Shown one piece after another: positions 7,970 to 16,100 of a stretch of 23,188 nt of DNA. The position numbers and the translations under genes are program-made. The notes beneath the pieces were generated by a model that made no database searches, was not told where the DNA came from, and worked only from the letters and a program-made list of their open reading frames with translations. Source of the stretch: an uncultured Saprospiraceae bacterium (GTDB lineage: Bacteria > Bacteroidota > Bacteroidia > Chitinophagales > Saprospiraceae); contig CALDEN010000302.1 in NCBI GenBank assembly GCA_937942405.1, forward strand, positions 1 through 23,188, written 5' to 3'. Each line of letters begins with the position of its first letter. The stretch's first letter is position 1.

Positions 7970-8048
7970 AGTTTTAATTTTGTCTGTTTATAAAATTACG
8001 ACAGATATGGAGCTCCTTTTATCAAATTATAGCATAAATGAATTATCG

Positions 8049-8087
8049 TTTAGATAAGACTAAATATAATTTTTAGAATAGTCTAAA
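8049..8087. promoter_or_regulatory. Two 16-nt palindrome-like sites between odhB and the DUF5916 gene
   Basis: TTTAGATAAGACTAAA (8049-8064) and TTTAGAATAGTCTAAA (8072-8087) agree at 13 of 16 positions and start 23 bp apart. The second is a perfect inverted repeat (TTTAGA-4 nt-TCTAAA) and the first is near-perfect. They lie in the 183-bp divergent gap, 80 bp before the odhB start and 66 bp before the DUF5916 start, so they could be an operator for either gene. No exact TAnnTTTG box was found beside them. Confidence 0.4.
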
Positions 8088-8152
8088 TAAATAGGCCAGA
8101 GATTGGTCGAAAATATATAGAAATTACTCATATGTCAGCGTAATTTAGCGTT

Positions 8153-10612
8153 GTGAAAAACATTATTGCTATAATTCTTCTTTTTTCTATTGTGGGTCAT
8201 GCCCAAACGATAGATATCGAACGTAAATCATATACCGCTGTAAGAACCGATGCCGATATTAAAATAGACGGTCAGATGGAATCTGCATGGTCCATGGCCA
8301 ATGTGGCAGATAATTTTATACAGGGTTTTCCTGAGGTTGATAAATTACCATCTCAAGAGTCCAAGGTTAGATTACTCTATGATGACGAAGCGATTTATGT
8401 TTTTGCAGAGTTACTAGATACAGATCCTGATTCTATATTTAGGGATTTGAGCTTGAGGGATGATACGGGAAATGCCGATTTTTTTTCAGTACTATTCGAT
8501 ACCTATCGGGGAGGGCAGAACGGGTTGAGTTTTGCGGTATCTGCAGCCGGAGTCCAGAGAGACTCGAAGCTATCCGAGAACAATGATGATACAAACTGGG
8601 ACGCTGTATGGGAGAGTAAGGTAGAGATTAACGATAAGGGATGGAATGTAGAAATGCGGATTCCATACTTTTCGATTCGTTTTCCAGAAGTGGATGAGCA
8701 GTTATGGAGGATACAGTTTGTAAGGGATATCCGTAGACATAGACAGTCGAGTTACTGGTCTCGTATCGATCCCGAGAACAGTAATTTCTTGGCTCAGATC
8801 GGAGATCTAGATGGGATAACTAATGTAAAGGCCCCACTGAGATTAAGCCTGAACCCATTCGTGGTGGGATATGTCAATAGTGTAAAAGACCCAGAAGGAG
8901 ATCCCATAAAAAGCACTGGAACAGCCTATGGATTAGGACTCGATCTAAAATATGGATTAACGGATGCCTTTACCTTAGATATGACTTTGATCCCTGATTT
9001 TGGGCAGACCCAATCTGACAATGTCGTACTGAACCTCAGTCCCTTTGAACAACAGTTTGAGGAACGTCGCCCTTTCTTTACTGAGGGAACGGAGCTTTTT
9101 AGTAAAGGAAATCTGTTCTATTCCAGAAGGGTAGGAGGTACACCATTTAATTTTTATGATCTAAAGACTGAAGATGGCGAGGAGATCTTAGAAAACAATA
9201 ATGTCACACAATTATACAATGCCTTTAAAGTATCTGGTCGTACATCTAGTGGGACAGGAATAGGAATATTTAATGCTCTGGAAGCACCTGAAACAGCAAT
9301 CATCCAAGACGATCAGGGGAATACGAGAGAATTTCAGACTAACCCTTTGACCAATTATAGTGTCGCCGTCATAGATCAAAACTTACCCAATAATTCTTCA
9401 GCGACACTGATAAACACCAATGTGTATCGGAGAGGAGAAGCCCGTAATGCAAACGCCACTGCCGGTCTAGTTAATATTAAAACCAAGGATCAGAAGTGGG
9501 GAGCTCAAGGTTTTGCCGCTGTCAGTCAGCAGTTTGAGTCAGTAGAAGATACGAGAGGATTTGCCTATAGGCTAAATTTAGATCGGCTCATAGGTAAATG
9601 GACTTATGGTGTAGGATATAACGTAGAGTCAGATACGTATGACATCAATGACTTAGGCCTATTGTTCAGCAATAACGAAAGAAGCTATTCTGCCAGTGTG
9701 GTTTATAATGAGTTTGAACCTTCACGATTTTTTAATAGATGGAATGCCCGGATTAATGTTAACTACGAGCGATTATATAAACCCGATGCCTTTTCAGATT
9801 TAGAATTCAATATCAATAGTTTTTTCTTTACCAAGAGTTTTGATGCGATCGGTTTATTTACGGGAGGTAAACCGATAGACGGTCATAATTATTTTGAACC
9901 TCGTACTGGAGATTTTGAAACCTACTCATTGGTCAAGGCTTTCCAATATGTTGGATTCTTTTTATCCACGGATTATCGAAGGACTTTTGCACTGGATGCA
10001 GAATATGTAAATGGAAATACCTACGAGGAGGATCAGGACTATAGATCCTATCGGCTGGCTCCGAGATGGAGAGTAAATGATAAGATTTTGCTTAGATTTC
10101 AGACGCAATTAGAAAGTAATAAACATGCCTTATTTTATGTAAACCGTAATGGCTACGAAGGAGATGTCGAAGGACTGAGCGAGGATGGTATCTTATACGG
10201 TTTCAGAGATCGGGTAAACATAGAAAACACATTTACGGCACAGTATGTCATGAGTAATACTGCAGCACTTACCTTCAGAGCAAGACATTATCAAGATGAG
10301 GTAAACTGGGGCCAGCTGGGTGAGCTTAACGATGCGGGCTGGATCGATCCGATCAGTTTTGATGGTATCGGAGATGACGGTGTCCATTTGTTTGACCGTA
10401 ACGTAAACATCTTCAACATAGACTTGCAGTATACTAAGCGTTTTGCTCCAGGTAGCGATATTATACTCGTATGGAAACAGCAGATAGCCGGCAGCGACAA
10501 AGAGTTCCAACGCAACTACTTCGATAACTTTAATGGACTCAAGGAGCATTTTCAGAGTAATAGTGTTTCATTGAGGATTGTATATTTCTTAGATTATCAG
10601 TCTTTGAGATAA
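8153..10612 (+). CDS. DUF5916 family protein with N-terminal CBM9-like domain
   Basis: This 819-residue exported protein starts at a GTG, chosen because it begins a clean signal peptide (MKNIIAIILLFSIVGHAQ). Residues ~24-225 form a carbohydrate-binding family 9-like domain (DADIKIDGQMESAWSMA, VRLLYDDEAIYVFAEL, then WNVEMRIPYFSIRF). The rest matches DUF5916: SLNPFVVGYVNS, LGLDLKYGLTDAFTLDMTLI with PDFGQTQSDNVVLNLSPFEQ, then ERRPFFTEG. The last ~400 residues are rich in alternating aromatic and polar strands and end LRIVYFLDYQSLR, consistent with an outer-membrane beta-barrel. Such proteins are common in Bacteroidota and have no established function. It is separated by 126 bp from the YHYH-MORN-SCO1 unit on the same strand. 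Confidence 0.88.
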   Translation: MKNIIAIILLFSIVGHAQTIDIERKSYTAVRTDADIKIDGQMESAWSMANVADNFIQGFPEVDKLPSQESKVRLLYDDEAIYVFAELLDTDPDSIFRDLSLRDDTGNADFFSVLFDTYRGGQNGLSFAVSAAGVQRDSKLSENNDDTNWDAVWESKVEINDKGWNVEMRIPYFSIRFPEVDEQLWRIQFVRDIRRHRQSSYWSRIDPENSNFLAQIGDLDGITNVKAPLRLSLNPFVVGYVNSVKDPEGDPIKSTGTAYGLGLDLKYGLTDAFTLDMTLIPDFGQTQSDNVVLNLSPFEQQFEERRPFFTEGTELFSKGNLFYSRRVGGTPFNFYDLKTEDGEEILENNNVTQLYNAFKVSGRTSSGTGIGIFNALEAPETAIIQDDQGNTREFQTNPLTNYSVAVIDQNLPNNSSATLINTNVYRRGEARNANATAGLVNIKTKDQKWGAQGFAAVSQQFESVEDTRGFAYRLNLDRLIGKWTYGVGYNVESDTYDINDLGLLFSNNERSYSASVVYNEFEPSRFFNRWNARINVNYERLYKPDAFSDLEFNINSFFFTKSFDAIGLFTGGKPIDGHNYFEPRTGDFETYSLVKAFQYVGFFLSTDYRRTFALDAEYVNGNTYEEDQDYRSYRLAPRWRVNDKILLRFQTQLESNKHALFYVNRNGYEGDVEGLSEDGILYGFRDRVNIENTFTAQYVMSNTAALTFRARHYQDEVNWGQLGELNDAGWIDPISFDGIGDDGVHLFDRNVNIFNIDLQYTKRFAPGSDIILVWKQQIAGSDKEFQRNYFDNFNGLKEHFQSNSVSLRIVYFLDYQSLR

Positions 10613-10635
10613 GTCTGTAATCAACGTTTTATTTT

Positions 10636-10692
10636 TTCGCTTAAGCTAAAAAGAGATATCTATGACCCAATAATTCATTTGCTTTAAGCGAA
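10636..10692. repeat. Inverted repeat in the gap before the YHYH gene
   Basis: TTCGCTTAAGC (10636-10646) and GCTTTAAGCGAA (10681-10692) are complementary apart from one bulged base, with a 34-nt spacer. The pair lies 23 nt after the DUF5916 stop and 46 nt before the YHYH start. The stem is not followed by a T-run on the plus strand, so it is a weak terminator candidate and may instead be a regulatory site for the downstream unit. Confidence 0.4.
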
Positions 10693-10738
10693 GGAAAACA
10701 AAAGGAAGATATACTAAGTAGAAAATCAATTAATCAAA

Positions 10739-11662
10739 ATGAAAAAATATTTGTTTTTAATGCTCGTAGGAGCTTTTGTTGTATTTCAGGCATGTAATGA
10801 AGAGCCATGTACAACATCTACATGGTACCAAGATGCAGATGCAGACGGACTAGGTAATGCAGATGTCTCTGTAGAAGACTGTAATCAGCCAGATGGGTAT
10901 GTGAGTGATAATACCGATGCAGATGATACGGACGGAGGTACTTCTGAACTACACCCAGCCTTTTCAGAGTTTGATGCAGATAACTATACTATCTACCTTG
11001 ATGGTAATGAAGTGGTAATCGAGTCTAACGGATATCCAAATCACACTTCACCATATTGGTCCAATACCACTGCGAGAACTGCTACTGATCCGATGGGCAA
11101 TGTCCTCGATACTCCAGCAGCATCAGAGAACCATCCCCTCTTTGTAGAGCCGACAGCTACCTCTTATGAGTCTATGGCTCCGGGGAACATTGACGACTTT
11201 AACGGAAGTTATACATTGAGAATCCCGACCATAGCTGAGGTGGCTACTGCGAGTAGTGCAACAGGATTAGGAGCGATAGGAATGGCTGTGAGTGGAGGAA
11301 TGATCTACAATGATGAGGAAGGACCTAATATCCCACTAGATGATGCGGTTCCTTCTTTGGATTATACTGCAGCACATACTGGTCCTCAGAGTTATCACTA
11401 TCACTTAGAGACCAAGGCTTGGTCTGACGATGATGATAAGCTGATCGGTGTGATGTCTGATGGTTTTTTCCTTTACGGAAGGAAGTGTAATGCGACTGGA
11501 ACATACCCTACAGACCTAGATGAGTCAGGAGGACATACCGGATCTACACAGCATAATGCAGCTGGAGAATATCATTACCACATCCAGAATGAATTGTTTT
11601 TAGGAGCATACTACCTACTGTTTCCTGATGATTTACAGGGTACACCTAATGCAATAAACTAA
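10739..11662 (+). CDS. YHYH-domain lipoprotein with MopE-like metal-binding motif
   Basis: This is a 307-residue predicted lipoprotein: the signal ends in a lipobox (VFQAC) with Cys19 as the lipidated residue. Residues ~27-66 carry an Asp-rich motif (WYQDADADGLGNA, then EDCNQPDGYV and NTDADDTD) resembling the putative metal-binding repeat named after the copper-binding protein MopE of Methylococcus; the DxDxDG spacing could equally bind calcium. The main domain is YHYH-type, named after its tetrapeptide, present twice: Tyr219-His222 (SYHYHLETKAW) and Tyr278-His281 (GEYHYHIQNE), with further histidines near the second (GGHTGSTQHN). The family has no established biochemical function. The MORN-repeat lipoprotein starts 3 nt after its stop and a SCO1 gene follows, so an envelope role in metal handling is plausible. 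Confidence 0.85.
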   Translation: MKKYLFLMLVGAFVVFQACNEEPCTTSTWYQDADADGLGNADVSVEDCNQPDGYVSDNTDADDTDGGTSELHPAFSEFDADNYTIYLDGNEVVIESNGYPNHTSPYWSNTTARTATDPMGNVLDTPAASENHPLFVEPTATSYESMAPGNIDDFNGSYTLRIPTIAEVATASSATGLGAIGMAVSGGMIYNDEEGPNIPLDDAVPSLDYTAAHTGPQSYHYHLETKAWSDDDDKLIGVMSDGFFLYGRKCNATGTYPTDLDESGGHTGSTQHNAAGEYHYHIQNELFLGAYYLLFPDDLQGTPNAIN

Positions 11663-11665
11663 AAT

Positions 11666-12283
11666 ATGAATATCATAGGCACAAAATGTATACTACTCTT
11701 AAGCCTATGTATTTTTATAATAGGATGCGATAGCATAGAAGCTAACGTTACTAATATCGATCTTGATAAGCGTGAAAATCTTGTAAAAGTATCTGCAGAT
11801 TCATTACTACTTAAAAGTACACTAGGCTTGGTCATGTTACATGACCAAGCCTTTACAGGTATATCGATAGCGGACTATCCCAATGGTAAACCCAAAGCAT
11901 CGATCCAGTATTTTCAAGGCAAAAAACATGGCAAACAGATCAAGTGGTTTGAGAATGGAATCAAAAGCTATGAAGCACATTATCAAAGTAATAAACAACA
12001 TGGTAAAACCAGATCGTGGTGGAGTAATGGAAACCTCCGATCAGAATCCAACTATGATCTCGGAGTTGCGACTGGTGCTCAGTTGCAATGGTATGCCAGT
12101 GGAGCTAAGTTTAAACGCATAAATTTAGTTGATGGAAAAGAAGAGGGACTGCAACAGTCTTGGAGAGAAAACGGAAAAATATACAATAATTACGAAGCCA
12201 AGAATGGGCGAATTTTTGGCTTGAAACGTTCAAAACTCTGCTATGAACTCGATGATGAAGTTGTCCAATACAATCCTGGCTAG
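11666..12283 (+). CDS. MORN-repeat (YwqK-like) lipoprotein
   Basis: This 205-residue protein has a lipoprotein signal ending in IIGC (Cys21). From residue ~68 it carries about five MORN-variant repeats of 22-24 residues: YPNGKPKASIQYFQGKKHGK, WFENGIKSYEAHYQSNKQHG, WWSNGNLRSESNYDLGVATG, WYASGAKFKRINLVDGKEEG and WRENGKIYNNYEAKNGRIFG. Proteins with these repeats are often labelled YwqK-family antitoxin, but no toxin is nearby and this one is exported, so that label should not be read as function. The ATG is 3 nt after the YHYH stop, and the gene overlaps the SCO1 gene by ~30-41 nt, so all three are probably one transcript. A 29-nt palindrome lies over codons 53-62. Confidence 0.85.
   Translation: MNIIGTKCILLLSLCIFIIGCDSIEANVTNIDLDKRENLVKVSADSLLLKSTLGLVMLHDQAFTGISIADYPNGKPKASIQYFQGKKHGKQIKWFENGIKSYEAHYQSNKQHGKTRSWWSNGNLRSESNYDLGVATGAQLQWYASGAKFKRINLVDGKEEGLQQSWRENGKIYNNYEAKNGRIFGLKRSKLCYELDDEVVQYNPG
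11824..11852. repeat. 29-nt near-perfect palindrome inside the MORN gene
   Basis: AGGCTTGGTCATGT (11824-11837) and ACATGACCAAGCCT (11839-11852) are perfectly complementary around a single T. A 14-bp perfect stem within coding sequence is unusual. It lies between the signal peptide and the MORN repeats, over residues 53-62. Only three T follow the right arm, so it is not an ordinary intrinsic terminator. It could be a protein-binding site, an RNA hairpin tuning the operon, or a cruciform. Confidence 0.85.
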
Positions 12284-12926
12284 TATCCTGCTATCCTTAT
12301 GTATGTTTGCGTGTAAAAACAAAAGTGCTGCTGTTTTAAGTGATAGTAGAATAGACCGCTTACCCTATTATGGTGAGTCTAGTTTTACGCCATATTGGCT
12401 AGGGCCAGCTGATCCAGCACTCGATACCTTTCATAAGATTTCTAGTTTCAGCCTGACAGATCAAGACGGGTTAGCCGTTACCGAAAAGACTTTTGAAAAT
12501 AAGATCTATGTAACCGATTTCTTCTTTACGATCTGCCCAGGCATCTGTCCCAAGATGACCGATAATATGTACCTCCTTCAGGAGGAGTTTATAGAAGATG
12601 ATGATGTACTGTTCTTATCACATTCTGTAACGCCAGAGAGAGATTCAGTTCCTGTTCTTAAGGCTTACGCCAATGACAAAGGGGTACGTTCTGGTAAGTG
12701 GCATCTCGTCACAGGAGCTCAAGAAGAAATATATAGATTAGGTAGACTAGATTATTTTGTAGAAGAGGATCTAGGTGCAGAAAAAGACCTCGATGAGTTC
12801 TTACATACAGAGAATTTTGTACTCATAGATAAGAATCTGCACATTCGAGGTATCTATAATGGACTCAATAAAGCATCGATCAGACTACTGATCTCGGATA
12901 TTAAGCTACTACAAAAAGAAAAATAA
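12243..12926 (+). CDS. SCO1/SenC family copper-binding lipoprotein
   Basis: This 227-residue protein belongs to the SCO family, thioredoxin-fold proteins that deliver copper to, or keep reduced the cysteines of, the CuA site of cytochrome oxidase. The signal peptide ends MFAC (Cys24 of the longest reading), making it a lipoprotein. The copper-binding set is intact: FFFTICPGICPKM with Cys98 and Cys102, and the distal His188 in LHTENFVLID. SHSVTPERDSVPVL and GKWHLVTG are further family landmarks. The start could be Met1, Met4 or Met5 (12243, 12252 or 12255); MMKLSN makes the better signal start. All overlap the end of the MORN gene. No cytochrome oxidase gene is in the window, so the client is unknown. 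Confidence 0.92.
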   Translation: MNSMMKLSNTILASILLSLCMFACKNKSAAVLSDSRIDRLPYYGESSFTPYWLGPADPALDTFHKISSFSLTDQDGLAVTEKTFENKIYVTDFFFTICPGICPKMTDNMYLLQEEFIEDDDVLFLSHSVTPERDSVPVLKAYANDKGVRSGKWHLVTGAQEEIYRLGRLDYFVEEDLGAEKDLDEFLHTENFVLIDKNLHIRGIYNGLNKASIRLLISDIKLLQKEK

Positions 12927-13118
12927 TTCTTCTTTGGATATAAAAATTTAGAAGTAGAATCATTATGTCTTTTTATTACCCAGACGTCTTAACATATATA
13001 AAATACTTTTTATCAGTATTTAGAAAATTTATAAAATACCATACTTAAAAAGTGACTTCCTTTAATGCTGGCATATTTTTGGGCGACAATAATGTAAACA
13101 ACTTCCCAATAATACCCG
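12927..13118. promoter_or_regulatory. Intergenic gap with candidate -7 box for the giant surface protein
   Basis: This 192-bp gap holds no gene. A TATTTTTG at 13074-13081 fits the TAnnTTTG -7 consensus and would give a ~30-nt leader, but no TTG -33 element sits at the right distance. A small inverted repeat, AAATACT (13001-13007) and AGTATTT (13015-13021), lies further upstream and could form a weak hairpin after the SCO1 gene. Confidence 0.35.
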
Positions 13119-16100
13119 ATGTTAATAATTAGCAGAAATTCCTATTTCAGATCAATTCTGATCATTTTCTTATTATTTAGTTCTTTTTTCAATTTATTTG
13201 GCTTGACACCATTGTCGGGAGATATACAAGGGACTGTCTGGTTGGACAAAGACTCGAGTAATACCAAGGGCTCTTTGGATGATGGAATAGATAATGTTCG
13301 TATCGAATTATTTTTGTCTTCTGGAATTTTAATTCAATTTCAACATACTGATAATAATGGGGCTTTTTTGTTTAATAATATCCCAAACGGAGAGTATTAC
13401 ATCAAGGTCGAAAAAAAGGATGGTTTAAATCCAGTGTTACAGAATGTGGGGAATGATCTGATCGATTCAGATATCGCAGTAGACGGGATGAGTGATTTTT
13501 TTATACATACTTCAAGTCCTTCTTTTGTAGATGCGGGGTTTGAAAGTAGTTTATACGTGATATCTCCAAATATTATAGAAACCTGCCATGGCATGGAAGT
13601 GGACATCGAATTATCTCCGATGTCAGCTGGTGATAATCTAATGTATAAATGGGCACATGATAGCCAGTTAAGCGGTAATCTAGCGACCATTACTGCTAGC
13701 CAAACACAGATTTATACTGCCACTATTACAGATGAGTGGGATATGCCTGTAATCAAGGAAATATTAGTTAAAGTAAGGTCAGGTGTAGGAGAAGAGTTCT
13801 GCAGATTATTAGATCCATTAATTGAGGGAGATAACGCCAGCTTTAGTTTAGATCTATCGATCAATAATCCAGGCCCAGTAGTTATTGAAGAAAATGTTCC
13901 ATCCGCTTTTGGCGGAAAAAGAGAGATCACTTTTGAAATCATAGAAGGTACTAACACCTCATCCGTAGATATCGATTATACAAAAAGTATACTGGCAGTG
14001 AGTAACGGAAACGGTTGTAGAACCAAGACTAAGATTTGTTACAATGGGGAGAACACGGGTGATTTTCTAGATTTAGAGCCTTATTCCTATATTAAGATGC
14101 TCAATGTATTGATCGATCAAGGAGTTATCGAAGTATCTGTCACTATCACAGATATAAATAATCAGAGTTCTGAATTTTCTAAAATTATAGAGAGTCAAGG
14201 ATTTAACTCGATTTTTAATGAGGAATTGTATTTATCCAGCTTTACTCAAAACTTGAATCTAAACTTAATTAAAGAGATTTGTTTTGAGTTGGAAACTAAA
14301 AACACTGCTATAGATTTTGAAATAAGCTATGCTTCATTGTGTGGCGAAAAAAATTGTCAGCCTACAGCCTCTGCCATTCAAAATATTTGTGAAGGAGAGT
14401 CAACAACCATAGAAGGAGTAGTGGAGTGTTCCGATAACGTGGTATATCACTGGGATAATAATTTGGGATTTGGAAAAACAAAAATGGTTTCTCCATCTTC
14501 GAGCACAGTATATACGGTTACAGTTTATGACCTAAATGGCTGTAGTTCTACAGCTCAAACTACAGTCAATGTAAACGCTAATCCTGTGATCGACTTAATT
14601 AGTTCGACTGTTACCATTTGTGAGGGAGAGCAGATTACTTTGGAGGTGGATCATATATCGGGTAACGGGCCTTATACCTATCTATGGAATAATGGGATGA
14701 TGACTAAAAGCATTATGGTCAGTCCACAAATGGATACAGTTTATTCGGTAATGGTTTTTGATACCAACTCTTGTTCTGCCGAGGAATCAGTAAGCATCAT
14801 TGTAAACGAAATAGCTGAGTTTTCTGTATTGACGACACCCTCTAATTGTGCATTCTTTAATGGAACTGCAAGTGTGGATCTGCAGGGAGGAGCACCTCCT
14901 TTTACCTACCTCTGGAGTAACGGTGAAACAAGCCCGAATTTAAGTAATCTGCCTCCTGGTACTTTGCAACTCGAGATAACAGATGGTAACCAATGTGTCA
15001 TTAACGAGACGATAACGATCCCGTCGCTCAACTGTGCGGAGATCGGAGATTATGTATGGCATGATCTTAATGCCAATGGAATTCAAGACAATGGAGAACC
15101 CGCATTGGAAGATGTAATGGTTATTCTAAAAGATATTAATCAACAGCATTTAGACACATTGTTTACTGATGCAGATGGGTATTACTTATTTACACCACTA
15201 GATGCTGGAGATTACTATGTCCAGTTTGAGACCCCTACGGATTTTATTCCGACAGTTTCTATGAATGGGTCAAATGAAGAACTAGATAGCAACGTAAATC
15301 CTGTAACAGGAATGACTGGAATTATAAACTTAGCTCCAGGTCAGACGGTAGAAAGTATCGATGCCGGTTATTATCAATGGGCCAAAATAGGAAATTACGT
15401 TTGGCATGATCGCGACAGAGATGGATCTCAGGGTAATGATGAAGATGGTTTAGCGGGAGTAGAAGTGACATTGCATTCTTGCAATGGTGTAGAACTACAA
15501 ACTACTTTTACGGATACCGAAGGAAAGTACAATTTCTGTGATCTCCTACCCGGGGAATATTTTTTAAGTTTTGATACGATACCCGGATTTAAGACTACTT
15601 CTCCAGATATGGTGGCCGATTATATCGATAGCGATGTAGACCCGATAAGCATGAAGACGGAATGTGTAGTCTTAGCTAGTGGGGAGGTAGATAGTTTATG
15701 GGATGCAGGCTTCTACGAACTTGCTAAAATAGGAGACTTTGTTTGGATTGATCAAAATCTAAATGGTCTTCAAGACAGTATAGAGAATCCATTAGCAGGT
15801 GTGGAGATAAAATTGTATTCCTGTGACACGATACTCCTAGATAGTCTAGTCACCGATTCTTTAGGGAGATTTATTTTTTGTGATTTAGAGCCAGGTGGCT
15901 ATCAGTTATATTTCCCTTATTTAGACGGGTATGCGTATACCGATATGGTAGACACACTGGATCAGAACTTAGATTCAGATGTCAATAATAACGGTTTTAC
16001 ACAATGTATAGATCTAGAAGAAGGGCAAAAAGACACGATTACAGATGCTGGATATTATCGTTTATCTTCTCTTGGTGATTTTGTGTGGTTAGATGCAGAT

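Noticed and set aside
10193..10549. 118-codon and 74-codon minus-strand ORFs inside the DUF5916 gene
   Set aside because: They lie wholly antisense to a well-supported gene and have no recognisable domain.
11666..12283. YwqK-type MORN protein as the antitoxin of a toxin-antitoxin system
   Set aside because: The protein is a predicted exported lipoprotein and no toxin gene adjoins it; the neighbours are YHYH and SCO1 genes.
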